Shown: positions 51,493 to 60,894 of the stretch, piece by piece
Layout of the letters: the number at the start of each line of letters is the position of its first letter
Numbering within the stretch: position 1 is the stretch's first letter
Assembly: GCF_009755275.1 (NCBI RefSeq)
Contig: NZ_WQLA01000007.1
Span: forward strand, 186,001-250,000
DNA length: 64,000 bases
Reading direction: 5' to 3'
Source: Mucilaginibacter aquatilis
GTDB taxonomy: Bacteria; Bacteroidota; Bacteroidia; Sphingobacteriales; Sphingobacteriaceae
Made by a program: the position numbers and the translations under genes
The notes under the pieces: generated by a model
Database searches by the model: none
What the model saw: only the letters and a program-made list of their open reading frames with translations
Told to the model about the DNA's origin: nothing

Positions 51493-54400
51493 TTAAAATG
51501 TTACATCTAATCCAAAACCTACATATACCGGCGTAGGGTAAGTACGTCCACTATTGGCACCTGATGCTCCAAGGCTATTGTTAAATTCACTGGCCTCAGG
51601 ATCTAAAAACTTCAATTTTGACAGTGTGTACAAGTTTTGGCCTGATAAATAGGCACGCAAGTTTTGCATGCCCAATTTATTAGCAGCCTTTTTAGGAAGC
51701 GAATAACCGATTTGTACGTTTTTTAAACGTGCGTAGGCTGCGTTATATATGTAAAGGTCAGAGCCACGACGGAAGTTATTTTCAATTGATGCACTTCCGC
51801 TGGCTGCTAAACGAGGGTACTCAGCGTTAGGATTGGTTGGAGTCCAAAAATCAAGTTGATGTTGATACATGGTTTGTCCATAATTAAAATGGAACGGTTC
51901 AACTAACTCACCACGTACAAAGGTACTGCGACGGCCAACACCTTGAATAAATACGCTTAGATCAAATTGTTTGTAGGCTACATTGTAAGTGAAACCAAAG
52001 TTGTAACGCGGGAAAGGATTACCTAATACAAAGTTATCTCTATCATTTATTACACCATCCTTATTAACGTCAACATACCTTATATCACCTGGTGATAAAG
52101 CTAAACCGGCAGGTTTTGGGCCAGAGGCAATTTCTTCAAGTGTTTGAAAGTATCCATCACGTTTCAAACCAACATATGATTGAAAAGGCAAGCCCGGCTG
52201 AAGAATAACCTGCGCTTCGTCATACTTTAATAAGCGGGTTCCACCTTCGTAGTATAGCACCTTATTTTTGTTATCACCTATATTTAGGTTAAACGAATGA
52301 CGCAGGTTGCGGCCGTTCAAGCGGTAATTGATGTTGATTTCCCATCCGCGGTTTTGTACCTCCCCGGCATTGTAATCAGGCAAGCCCGATCCGAATACCC
52401 CTGGCACAGCAGGCGGAATTAAGATATCACGAGTATGTTTATCAAAATAGTCTAACGAAACATTAAGTGAGTTTTTAAAGAAAGTTGCATCAGCACCTAA
52501 GTTTAACGTAGCTGCACGCTCCCACCTTATATCAGGATTTGCAAAATTAAAACCAGTACCACTTACTGATACATTATTAAACCCGTAAGCATTTTGGAAG
52601 GAAGAATAAGTAGTTTGATATTGATAGTCCCTTACGCTTTGATTACCTAAAATACCATAAGAACCACGTAGTTTTATATCACCAACATTACTACGATATT
52701 TCTCCATAAATCTTTCCTGCGTAATGCGGTAACCGGCAGAAAATGAAGGGAAGAATGCTGACCTGTTTTGTTTGTTAAACTTTGATGACGCATCAACACG
52801 GAAGCTAAACTCTCCGTAATACTTATCACTGAAAGAGTAATTAGCACGACCAAATAAAGAATTTAAACTAGTTTCAATTGTGCCCTGATTACTATTAATC
52901 GAATTAGGATCGATAACCGTTTCAGTGATTGGTGTTCCTAATTCCGGATCTGTAAACTTCCGGTATAAGTTTACCCGTTCACTGTTAAATGATTCATTCG
53001 AAACACCAAGCAACAAAGTAGTAGAATGTTTTTTATTAAATACTTTGTTAAATTCTGCTAAAAACTGTGTATTCAGCAACAAGTCTTTATAGTTCTCATC
53101 ATTATTATTCCTGTCAGCACCTGATACGCCACCTGGGAAATAATTTACCTGCAAAGTTCTCGCGTATTGGTGATTAGCATTAAGTGTTCCACCAAAAACG
53201 CCACGCAGCTTCAAGAAATCTGTTACGGCAAATTCTGCGTTTAAACTTCCAAAAATGTTGTCATTGTTGTATTTACGGTAACCTCCCTGTTCAAGTACGC
53301 CTAGTGGGTTAAACTCGCTTAACACTGCATTAGTAAGGTACCGTCCCTGATCATCTTTTAACTGATAGTAAAGTGGTACACGACTTGCATCAACAATAAG
53401 CGTTGATGTGTTTGATGAGTGATCTTTAATATCAGAATGAGCATAAGCTAAGATTGTATTCAGCTTAAGCTTACCGTACTCATTGGTCATGTTTAAACGG
53501 TAATTATAGCGGCGTAATCCTAAACCCGGTCCTACAAGGTTGTTACGCTGATCAACAAAGCCAGCTGAAACCAGATAGCTTGATTTTTCGCTGCCGCCTG
53601 TTAAGCTCAAATTATGATTTTGCTGTAAGGCGTTCTTCAATATTGCATCAAGGAAAAATTCAGTGTCGCCTTGTTGTTGGAATGTGCGTATTTGATCGGC
53701 ACTAAAAATCGGTTGCTGGCCAGCATTCACATTGGCCTGGTTACGTAAAATAGCATTTTCAAATCCGTGAACCGGTTTGTAAAACACCTTTGGGGTTTGA
53801 ATGCCAACTAAACCATTATAATTAAGTTGAGTACGGGCATTCTTCTTTCCCTGCTTAGTTGTAATCAAAATTACACCGTTTGATGATCGCGATCCGTAAA
53901 TTGCAGCCGAACCTGCATCCTTCAACACCGATACGCTTTCAATATCGGCAGGATTAAGTAAGTTTATATCCCCACCTACTATACCGTCGACAACTACCAA
54001 AGGTGAATTATTATTCAAGGTGCTTATACCACGAATATTGATGTTTATTCCTGCTCCAGGCTCATTATTACGTTGTTGTATTATTAAACTTGGCGATGTA
54101 CCTTGTAAAGCCTGGGTTACATTCACGGCAGGCTTACCTTGTATTGCAGCAGAAGTTACCTGATCAACAGCACTGGTTATGGACGCCCTGCGTTGGGTAC
54201 CATAACCTACTACCACTACATCACTTAAAGCACTTTGGTTAGGCACCAACTTAACGCTCAGTTTAGCACCTGCTGTATAAGCTTGCTCTTGTGTAGTATA
54301 GCCAATAAGGCTGAACACTAACGTGCCCGATGATGAATTCAGATTAAGTACGAAACGACCGTTTACATCTGTTGCAGCGCCTATCTGTGCGTCTTTCACT

Positions 54401-54582
54401 TTTACGTTAACACCTGGTAAAGCCTCACCTTTTTCATCAACTACAGTACCTTCAACACGGGTTGTTTGCGCAAATGCATTTAGCAACGCGCAAAAAAGGA
54501 AAGCTAAAAGCAATCCGGTTGTTCTGGCACATCGAAGTAAGGATGATCTGGAGAAATTTATCTGATAAGTAAATATCCTCAT
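51493..54582 (-). CDS. SusC-type TonB-dependent outer membrane glycan importer (mannan locus)
   Basis: A 1029-residue outer-membrane transporter. It has a signal peptide (LLLAFLFCALLNAFAQ), a carboxypeptidase-regulatory-like domain (VEGTVVDEKGEALPGVNVKVKD), a TonB-interaction stretch (LSDVVVVGYGTQRR), a plug with the SusC motif SVSVLKDAGSAAIYGSRSSNGVI and the large barrel ending in YVGFGLDVTF. It is the first gene of the SusC-SusD-SusE-GH76 transcript. A long leader of about 210 bases separates its promoter (54801-54830) from the start codon. A palindromic operator lies within that promoter. The cargo is inferred to be alpha-mannan oligosaccharide from the GH76 and GH125 neighbours. Confidence 0.95.
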   Translation of the reverse strand: MRIFTYQINFSRSSLLRCARTTGLLLAFLFCALLNAFAQTTRVEGTVVDEKGEALPGVNVKVKDAQIGAATDVNGRFVLNLNSSSGTLVFSLIGYTTQEQAYTAGAKLSVKLVPNQSALSDVVVVGYGTQRRASITSAVDQVTSAAIQGKPAVNVTQALQGTSPSLIIQQRNNEPGAGININIRGISTLNNNSPLVVVDGIVGGDINLLNPADIESVSVLKDAGSAAIYGSRSSNGVILITTKQGKKNARTQLNYNGLVGIQTPKVFYKPVHGFENAILRNQANVNAGQQPIFSADQIRTFQQQGDTEFFLDAILKNALQQNHNLSLTGGSEKSSYLVSAGFVDQRNNLVGPGLGLRRYNYRLNMTNEYGKLKLNTILAYAHSDIKDHSSNTSTLIVDASRVPLYYQLKDDQGRYLTNAVLSEFNPLGVLEQGGYRKYNNDNIFGSLNAEFAVTDFLKLRGVFGGTLNANHQYARTLQVNYFPGGVSGADRNNNDENYKDLLLNTQFLAEFNKVFNKKHSTTLLLGVSNESFNSERVNLYRKFTDPELGTPITETVIDPNSINSNQGTIETSLNSLFGRANYSFSDKYYGEFSFRVDASSKFNKQNRSAFFPSFSAGYRITQERFMEKYRSNVGDIKLRGSYGILGNQSVRDYQYQTTYSSFQNAYGFNNVSVSGTGFNFANPDIRWERAATLNLGADATFFKNSLNVSLDYFDKHTRDILIPPAVPGVFGSGLPDYNAGEVQNRGWEININYRLNGRNLRHSFNLNIGDNKNKVLYYEGGTRLLKYDEAQVILQPGLPFQSYVGLKRDGYFQTLEEIASGPKPAGLALSPGDIRYVDVNKDGVINDRDNFVLGNPFPRYNFGFTYNVAYKQFDLSVFIQGVGRRSTFVRGELVEPFHFNYGQTMYQHQLDFWTPTNPNAEYPRLAASGSASIENNFRRGSDLYIYNAAYARLKNVQIGYSLPKKAANKLGMQNLRAYLSGQNLYTLSKLKFLDPEASEFNNSLGASGANSGRTYPTPVYVGFGLDVTF

Positions 54583-54954
54583 AATTAGATTTTATTGAGT
54601 TAAATTGTGTTTGTGTGTTTTCTTATTAGAGATATCCGTAGATATTTTTAGTTTACGTTGATACATCACCGGGTTGATAATGCTCATACAATATATTCCG
54701 TACGCCAGCAGAACGCATAGCAACATGCAGGTAAAAAATTCTCATACAATTGGTTTTTAATGGTTTATTACTAAGATCTGGGTAATCTCATAAATCGATT
54801 CAAATATAATAACTAAAATGATTTAGCAAATATGGATTTGTAATATTTACAAAATTTTATATGAAATACCTATCAACTTTACGGTATTACAAAAAGTTGC
54901 GTTTAACATTACCAATAATCAATATTATTGCGCTTTTAAGCCTGATTTTACTAC
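54583..54954. other. Long leader and regulatory region upstream of the mannan SusC gene
   Basis: This 372-base stretch holds the promoter and operator (54801-54830), the palindrome AATCGATT (54793-54800) just after the predicted -7 element, and a leader of about 210 bases before the SusC start. No riboswitch or gene was recognised in the leader. Confidence 0.55.
54801..54830 (-). promoter_or_regulatory. Promoter of the mannan SusCDE operon with embedded operator
   Basis: On the minus strand, TTTG (54830 to 54827), an 18-base spacer and TATATTTG (54808 to 54801) form a Bacteroidota promoter. The spacer is filled by the near-palindrome CTAAAATGATTTAG (54813-54826), which is followed on the plus strand by GCAAA as in the site at 59803. 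A LacI-type protein bound here would block polymerase. Confidence 0.65.
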
Positions 54955-56181
54955 CTATTTAACCTTAGAAAACTTAGCGGCAAACAAGAAAATAACGGCG
55001 TAACAAACGATTGGTAGGTAATAAGCCTTGGCCACGTCGTAATCAGCAATTTTACCCATCAATATTGGGAAAATTGCCCCCCCTACTACAGCCATTGATA
55101 TAAAAGAGGATGCCTGCTGGGTTTGCGAACCCAGGTTTTTAATACCCAAGCTAAAAATTGTAGGGAACATGATACTAAAAAAGAAGTTGATCATGAATAG
55201 TGCTGCGAATGATATCCAACCCAAACTTTGAGCCACTATAAGGCACATTAATATATTACCTAAAGCAAATGCAGCCAATAATTTATTAGGTGCTATAAAG
55301 CGCATTAAATAAGTGCCAATGAAACGGCCGGCCAGCATCATAATCATAAATACAATCATGTAACCGCTTGCTGCAGAGTCAGTAAGACCCATTTTATCAT
55401 GACCGTAGTTGATGAAGAAGGCCCAGGTACCGGCTTGGGCTGCAACATTAAATAGCTGTGCAATTACCGCCCAAACAAAGTGTGTATTCTGAAAAAGCTT
55501 TTTTGAAGGCACCTGCGCAACGTCGCCCTCAATTCCGCTATTAACATCGCCATGCGGGTCAACCGTGGCAGGTACTTTTACTGTGGCAAACAATAGGGCT
55601 GTTAAACCTATTACAGCGCCGATTATAATGTATAACAACTTTATTTTATCTAACCCCTCGGTACCAACTTCTTCTGTTCCTTTAAAAATAAATTGAGAAC
55701 CTATTAGCGGGCCAATAATGGTACCAAGGGCGTTAAAGCTTTGCGCGAAGTTGATACGCTGGTCACTGGTATCCTGATGGCCTAAAGAGGCAACAAACGG
55801 GTGAGCAACAGTTTCAAGCGTTGACAAACCACAACCTAATACAAATAATGCTATCCTAAAAAAGCCAAACGACTGTGCGTTTGCCGCCGGAACAAATAAG
55901 AATGAACCTATTGCAAACAAGGCAAGACCAAGCAAAACGCCATTTTTGTAACCGAAACGCTTCATGAACAATCCGGCAGGTATACCCATTATAAAATACG
56001 CACCAAATATTGAAAATTGCACCAACCCTGATTCTGCTTTTGATACATGCAGCACTTGCTGGAAATGCCTGTTAAGCACATCACCCAAGGAAATGGCTAT
56101 ACCCCAGAACGCAAAAAGCGATGTAACAAAAATAAGTGTGATCAGGAATTTTTTATCGGTGAAAGATGGCTTTATAGTCAT
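54955..56181 (-). CDS. MFS sugar transporter of the FucP/GluP type (mannan locus)
   Basis: A 408-residue inner-membrane protein with 12 predicted helices and the FucP-family pattern: FAFWGIAISLGDVLNRHFQ (helix-1 Asp), RFGYKNGVLLGLALFAIGSFLF and LSTLETVAHPFVASLG (helix-4 Glu). It differs from the FucP at 14619 in the sugar-facing residues, so a different hexose is likely. The gene is fourth in the minus-strand unit after ROK kinase, GH125 and GH76. It should move mannose made by these enzymes across the inner membrane for the kinase. Confidence 0.88.
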   Translation of the reverse strand: MTIKPSFTDKKFLITLIFVTSLFAFWGIAISLGDVLNRHFQQVLHVSKAESGLVQFSIFGAYFIMGIPAGLFMKRFGYKNGVLLGLALFAIGSFLFVPAANAQSFGFFRIALFVLGCGLSTLETVAHPFVASLGHQDTSDQRINFAQSFNALGTIIGPLIGSQFIFKGTEEVGTEGLDKIKLLYIIIGAVIGLTALLFATVKVPATVDPHGDVNSGIEGDVAQVPSKKLFQNTHFVWAVIAQLFNVAAQAGTWAFFINYGHDKMGLTDSAASGYMIVFMIMMLAGRFIGTYLMRFIAPNKLLAAFALGNILMCLIVAQSLGWISFAALFMINFFFSIMFPTIFSLGIKNLGSQTQQASSFISMAVVGGAIFPILMGKIADYDVAKAYYLPIVCYAVIFLFAAKFSKVK

Positions 56182-56257
56182 GACAAGGGTATAGCTGGCA
56201 ACACCAGGTTACAAATATTTAGTTTTATAAATTGTTAATGGTAAATCTTATGCAGGA

Positions 56258-57340
56258 TTATTTCTTGCTACGTAATTGTTCAAGCGTAGCATAAATTTCA
56301 ATCATTGCTCCCTGATCAATCAGCCTCTTCTCTTTCTTGTTTCCAACTAAGTTATTTGCATCGCGCTCTTTCTCCCATATGGCATCGGCATCTTGCTCAA
56401 AGAAAGTTATCCACTCCCTGTTCTTGTCGATTTTATAAAGCTCGACATAACCGCGAAGCATTACGGCATTAAACCAGTACTCATTTGGCAAGCGTCCGTT
56501 TTTAAAGAAATGAGTTTTACCGGCTTTAGCAACTCGCTGCGCCTCTGCGAGGTATTTCTTATCTTTGGTAATGGTGTAAAGTATAGCAGCTGATTGCAGC
56601 ATGGTACCTGTGTTGTAGGTGTAAGTTGCCTTAGCTATTTCCATTGATGGCAGCTTAATGTTATCATAATACACGCCTTCAGGAGCTTGCAGGTGCTTTT
56701 TTGTCCAATCGTATATATCAATTGCTGTTTTGAGGTATTCCTTATTTTTGGTTGCTTTATACAATTGTAATGCTACCAAAACACCCGGACCATTCGAACA
56801 GGTATTTTTGGTTGTAAAATCTTTTTCGCGCCAATATATACCGCCACCACCTACAGAGTCAAGTCCACCTAACATAAAGCGATAGATCATCTTTGTTGTA
56901 TCAAGATACTTTTTTTGATGATTGCGTTTATAGGCATCCATGTATGCAATGGCAATCCACTGATTATCATCATAGTAAAGTGTAGTAGTCTTTTCAGCAA
57001 CTACATAGTCCTGATAGGCCGGAAATGGAGGTGTTGCCCTGTAATACTTAGCAATAGCATTTTCAACCGGTAACATGTATTTTTTACCGGGCTCGATAAC
57101 TTCCATCTCATTGGCTGCCTGTATATATGCGCATAGCGGCCACAGGTATGAGTGCGGGTGCTCATTCTTTGCCGGATCTGTTGTCTCGTAATACAGCGTT
57201 GACTTTGGATCTTTTAAGTTTTTATTAATAGCGTTGTAAATATCTTTAACATGACTTCTGTAAACAGACGTTTGAGCCTGTGTACTACCAAATGCTAATA
57301 GGGAAACAAATACTACAAGAGCGCTTTTATAATTGATCAT
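56258..57340 (-). CDS. Periplasmic alpha-1,6-mannanase, glycoside hydrolase family 76 (second copy)
   Basis: A 360-residue enzyme with a cleavable signal peptide (VVFVSLLAFGSTQAQ) and no lipobox, unlike the first GH76. The catalytic pair is Asp124-Asp125 in LYYDDNQWIAIAYM. GGGGIYWREKDFTTKNTCSNGPGVLVAL and YTYNTGTMLQSAAILY are the other GH76 motifs. By analogy with yeast-mannan loci of gut Bacteroides, it would cut imported mannan fragments in the periplasm while the lipoprotein form works outside. It follows the GH125 gene by 27 bases, and the MFS gene follows 76 bases on. Both GH76 copies share only the core motifs. Confidence 0.9.
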   Translation of the reverse strand: MINYKSALVVFVSLLAFGSTQAQTSVYRSHVKDIYNAINKNLKDPKSTLYYETTDPAKNEHPHSYLWPLCAYIQAANEMEVIEPGKKYMLPVENAIAKYYRATPPFPAYQDYVVAEKTTTLYYDDNQWIAIAYMDAYKRNHQKKYLDTTKMIYRFMLGGLDSVGGGGIYWREKDFTTKNTCSNGPGVLVALQLYKATKNKEYLKTAIDIYDWTKKHLQAPEGVYYDNIKLPSMEIAKATYTYNTGTMLQSAAILYTITKDKKYLAEAQRVAKAGKTHFFKNGRLPNEYWFNAVMLRGYVELYKIDKNREWITFFEQDADAIWEKERDANNLVGNKKEKRLIDQGAMIEIYATLEQLRSKK

Positions 57341-57367
57341 AATCGGTTTCAGTATTGGTGTTATGTT

Positions 57368-58786
57368 TTAGCTTAACAGGTTTGGTTTGGTTTGATAGGT
57401 TTTCCATAAAAACTCACCAAAAATTGTATTTGTCCACGCAAACCAGCTACGTGTGAACTTTTCAGGGTTATCTTTATGGAAAGATTCATGCATAAAACCG
57501 GTACCCGCATGTGTGTTTTGCAACGTTTTAATACAGTACCTGATTTCCTCGTCGTTACTGCTGGTTAAGCCGCGGGCAATTATACTCATAGGCCATATCA
57601 TGTTTTTGCCTATGTGCGGACCACCAATACCTTCAGCAGCTGTACCCTTGTAATAAAAAGGATTATCTGTAGATAACAAAAGCTTACGTGTATTTTGATA
57701 AATACTATCGTTTACATCAACTGAGCCTAAGTATGGCATAGCCAGTAAGCTCGGTATATTGGCATCATCCATAAGGTTGTAGCTTCCAAAGCCATTTACT
57801 TCGTAAGCATACACTTTACCATACTTTGGATGAGTAACTATGGCATGTTCCTTTAAAGCATTTTCTACTTCGATGGCTAAATCACTAAGCTCTTTGGAGG
57901 TGGCTTGATCTTTAGCTACAACAGCCATCATTTCTGAGGCTTGCTTTAAACTGGTTACCGCAAAGAAGTTTGATGGAATGAGGAATGAGAACACAGTAGC
58001 ATCATCACTTGGCCTGAATGATGAACAAATAAGGCCTACCGGTTTAACCGGGTATCCAAAGCCTTCCATTGGTACGCCATCTGTTGCCCATGCTGTTCTA
58101 CGCTGGAAAGAATAAGGACCGTCGTTTTCTTTGCGTTGTTGCTCTTTAAACGTTTTAAGTATTGCTTTTACAGCTTGTTGCCAGTTGTTATCAAACGGTT
58201 TAGTATCACCTGTATTTTTCCAGTAATGGTAAGCCAGGCGTACCGGATAGCATAATGAATCTATCTCCCATTTACGCTCATGAAGGCCGGGCTGCATCTT
58301 AGTTAAATCGTGCGCCCATTCACCTACCTTGTTATCATCCCCGTAAAAGGCATTTGCATAAGGGTCTTTTAATATACATTTTACCTGCCTGTTAATTACA
58401 CCAGCTATAAGGTCTTTCAGCTTAGTATCCTTGCTCATGAAAGGTAGGTATGGCCAAACCTGGGCAGTACTGTCTCTTAGCCACATGGCATCAATATCGC
58501 CGGTTATAACATAAGTATCCGGCCGCCCTGCGTTGTTTGAGTAGGTAACGGTGGTATCTAACGTATTAGGAAAGCAGTTATTAAATAACCAGGCCAATTC
58601 CTTATTCTTAACATTTTTGCTAAACTCTGTAATAGCACTTTCAACTGCATTACTTTTAAAATGCCTTTTAGAAGGCGCCACGCGTACCACTTTAAAATCA
58701 GGAGCAATTGCATGTGCCAGATTGCTGCTCAACATGCTTGCCGAGCCTATAATGCCAGCTTGTTTAATAAAAATCCGTCGTTTCAA
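57368..58786 (-). CDS. Exo-alpha-1,6-mannosidase, glycoside hydrolase family 125
   Basis: A 472-residue, metal-independent exo-mannosidase. It starts with a twin-arginine-like signal (MKRRIFIKQAGIIGSASML). GH125 marks are GDIDAMWLRDSTAQVWPYL near residue 115, WEIDSLCYPVRLAYHYWKNTG, GEWAHDLTKMQPG, and near the end GPHIGKNMIWPMSIIARGLTS and WFAWTNTIFGEFLW. These enzymes remove alpha-1,6-linked mannose from the non-reducing end, so the product of GH76 is finished to mannose. It lies between the ROK kinase (54 bases upstream) and GH76 genes. Confidence 0.93.
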   Translation of the reverse strand: MKRRIFIKQAGIIGSASMLSSNLAHAIAPDFKVVRVAPSKRHFKSNAVESAITEFSKNVKNKELAWLFNNCFPNTLDTTVTYSNNAGRPDTYVITGDIDAMWLRDSTAQVWPYLPFMSKDTKLKDLIAGVINRQVKCILKDPYANAFYGDDNKVGEWAHDLTKMQPGLHERKWEIDSLCYPVRLAYHYWKNTGDTKPFDNNWQQAVKAILKTFKEQQRKENDGPYSFQRRTAWATDGVPMEGFGYPVKPVGLICSSFRPSDDATVFSFLIPSNFFAVTSLKQASEMMAVVAKDQATSKELSDLAIEVENALKEHAIVTHPKYGKVYAYEVNGFGSYNLMDDANIPSLLAMPYLGSVDVNDSIYQNTRKLLLSTDNPFYYKGTAAEGIGGPHIGKNMIWPMSIIARGLTSSNDEEIRYCIKTLQNTHAGTGFMHESFHKDNPEKFTRSWFAWTNTIFGEFLWKTYQTKPNLLS

Positions 58787-58840
58787 AAGAGATGGTTTTA
58801 GAGTTTATAAAATTGGTATCAATATAATACTCGTTACCCA

Positions 58841-59755
58841 TTAATAGCTGGTAACAAGTTCATCGTCAAGGCCTTTTGCTGTATCAACAAGTGGCCAACT
58901 GCATGCTGCTCCTATTAAAGCGGCATCTTCCCATAACACGCTTTGCTTAAGCGTAATATTTTTATTGTTAAGCTGCTCTGTAACATAGTTAATAAACACA
59001 TGCATACTTTTTGCAATGTTACCACCTATAATAATAGTATCAGCCTGTTCATCGGTTGCAAAAGCATTTAAAAAACGCCCCAGGTTATCGCCAAACTCAT
59101 TAAATAATGTGTCTTTAAGTATAACGTCGTCATGATTCAACAATGCTTCCACATTTGATAATTCTTTTGATGTTAGTTCAAAACAACGCTTTTGAAACCA
59201 GCGGGTTGATATATAATCTTCGGCAATACCATCATGCATAGGGTTTATAGCTCTAAAAACGTCAGAAGTAACTCCTTCTGCACTTCTTGCTGACCCTAAG
59301 CCTGTGCCTAAGGTAACACCAATGACCCTGGCAGTTGGCGGCAATTTACAATGCATTACTTCACCATGCAAAAAAGCTTCAGCATCATTTCTGAATAAGA
59401 TGTTCTCTGGTTTTATACCCAAAGCATCTGACAGCAGGGTGCGGACATCAAGGCCGTAAAGCGCCTCGTATTTATTCATTCCTTTAATAAGAGATATTCC
59501 CCTGGTATAATCAAAAGGTCCGGGCATTGCTATTCCAACCTTAATAGCGCTGTTATTGTTGCCATTGCATAAAACGCTGATAGCTTCTGCCCAGCGGTTT
59601 ATCACACTTTCAGCTTCGGCATGCGGATCAACCTTAAGCCGCACCTTGGTTCCGGGTATAATTGTACTCCCCTCTTGCGATACTTGTGCCGCAGTAATAT
59701 GCGAGCCACCAATATCTACCCCAATAGATATACCATCAGATAGGCTTGAACTCAT
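58841..59755 (-). CDS. ROK family sugar kinase (probable mannokinase/hexokinase)
   Basis: A 304-residue cytoplasmic kinase with the ATP-site start GISIGVDIGGSHITAAQV, a second phosphate motif around GVTLGTGLGSA (residues about 145-155) and the catalytic Asp in LFRNDAEAF. The ROK zinc motif CxCGxxGC is absent: its expected place reads YISTRWFQKRCFELTS, with one Cys. So the structural zinc is either lost or replaced, as also seen in some bacterial glucokinase-type members. It is first in the unit with GH125, GH76 and the MFS transporter, so phosphorylation of imported mannose is the natural role. Confidence 0.85.
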   Translation of the reverse strand: MSSSLSDGISIGVDIGGSHITAAQVSQEGSTIIPGTKVRLKVDPHAEAESVINRWAEAISVLCNGNNNSAIKVGIAMPGPFDYTRGISLIKGMNKYEALYGLDVRTLLSDALGIKPENILFRNDAEAFLHGEVMHCKLPPTARVIGVTLGTGLGSARSAEGVTSDVFRAINPMHDGIAEDYISTRWFQKRCFELTSKELSNVEALLNHDDVILKDTLFNEFGDNLGRFLNAFATDEQADTIIIGGNIAKSMHVFINYVTEQLNNKNITLKQSVLWEDAALIGAACSWPLVDTAKGLDDELVTSY

Positions 59756-59794
59756 TAAGTAGTAATTATAGGTTTATAAAAAAGATAACGGGAG

Positions 59795-59825
59795 CAAATA
59801 TGTAAAACGTTTTAGCAAAATCAAA
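59795..59825 (-). promoter_or_regulatory. Promoter of the ROK-GH125-GH76-MFS unit with embedded operator
   Basis: On the minus strand, TTTG (59825 to 59822), a 19-base spacer and CATATTTG (59802 to 59795; one mismatch to TAnnTTTG) form a promoter. The perfect palindrome TAAAACGTTTTA (59803-59814) fills the spacer next to the -7 element. It shares the TTTAGCAAA tail with the SusC operator at 54813, so both units probably answer to the same LacI protein. Confidence 0.6.
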
Positions 59826-59880
59826 AATATATGTAAAATAATATAAAATTATGTTGCAAACAACTGATTTACAGTAACTT

Positions 59881-60894
59881 TTATCGAACAGATGACTTTC
59901 TTACAATCAAAGATGTAGGGAGGATAATTTTTTGAAATTTTTTATCGGAAACTGCCTTTTTTAGCCTGGAGATAAGCAAATTGATTGCATGTTCAGCTAT
60001 CTTATCGGTTGGTTGCGATACGGTGGTTATTGATGGTGAGTATAGTTCAAATAACTCATAATCGTCGAAGCTTACAACGCCAATACTTTGCGGTATGTTT
60101 ATTCCTTTACCTGCAGTTGCTTTAAGTCCGCTTACACATAGGTAGTTTGTAGCAAAAAATATAGCGTCAACTTCTTTTTTTCTGTCTATAAATGCTGCAA
60201 TGTGCTGCATGGCTTGCTCGCTGCTTTTATAGGCTATTTCTTTAACTAACTGTGGTAAACCATTTGCCTGCATAGCCTTCTCGTACCCCGATAAACGGTC
60301 AAGCATTTGCGGCTGCAAAGAATCGATAGTTACAAAGGCAATGTTTTTGTATCCGTTGGCAATCAAATGACAGGTGGCATCATAAGCACTCTTTTCGTTA
60401 TCAACGACCACAAAATCAGTATCAATGGCAGGCAAGTAACGGTCAATTAGTACAACAGGCTTTCCAGTGTCAAGCAGTAGTTTTATATCCTGTTCTACCC
60501 CTTCCGGCGGAACTATAATATAGCCATCAACATGCCTTTCATTATACATGGCAATTAGCTCACGCGTTTTTTCGGTTGCGTTTTCGGTACTGCAGTATAT
60601 TATTTTGTAGCCGCTTTGGTAAGCAATGGCTTCAATAGCCCTGGCTATGGCCGAAAAGAACGGATCGGATATATCCTCTACCATTAAGCCTATAATGTTG
60701 GTTTTACCGGTGCGTAAGCTGCGCGCCAAGGAGCTGGGTTTGTAATTAACTTCCTGCACAAAATCTAAAACCTTTTTTACCAGCTTTTCACTTATTCGCT
60801 TCTCCTGCGCCCTTCCGTTTAGTATAAATGATACCGTTGTAATTGATACGCCAAGTTGCTGAGCAATATCATTGATTGAAATTTTCTTTTTCAT
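59881..60894 (-). CDS. LacI/GalR family transcriptional regulator (mannan locus)
   Basis: A 337-residue regulator with an N-terminal helix-turn-helix (ISINDIAQQLGVSITTVSFIL), a hinge helix around NYKPSSLARSLRTGKTNIIGLM, and the sugar-sensor domain (about 60-335), which has RHVDGYIIVPP, VVLIDRY and SITTVSQPTDKIAE. It lies upstream of the ROK-GH125-GH76-MFS unit on the same strand. Two palindromes inside promoters of that unit (59803) and of SusCDE (54813) fit a LacI operator. Mannose or a mannan oligosaccharide is the likely inducer. It is clearly distinct in sequence from the LacI protein at 35353. Confidence 0.93.
   Translation of the reverse strand: MKKKISINDIAQQLGVSITTVSFILNGRAQEKRISEKLVKKVLDFVQEVNYKPSSLARSLRTGKTNIIGLMVEDISDPFFSAIARAIEAIAYQSGYKIIYCSTENATEKTRELIAMYNERHVDGYIIVPPEGVEQDIKLLLDTGKPVVLIDRYLPAIDTDFVVVDNEKSAYDATCHLIANGYKNIAFVTIDSLQPQMLDRLSGYEKAMQANGLPQLVKEIAYKSSEQAMQHIAAFIDRKKEVDAIFFATNYLCVSGLKATAGKGINIPQSIGVVSFDDYELFELYSPSITTVSQPTDKIAEHAINLLISRLKKAVSDKKFQKIILPTSLIVRKSSVR

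Noticed and set aside
51493..54582. Possible ferric-siderophore receptor instead of SusC
   Set aside because: The carboxypeptidase-like domain, the SusC plug motif and the adjacent SusD gene identify a glycan importer.
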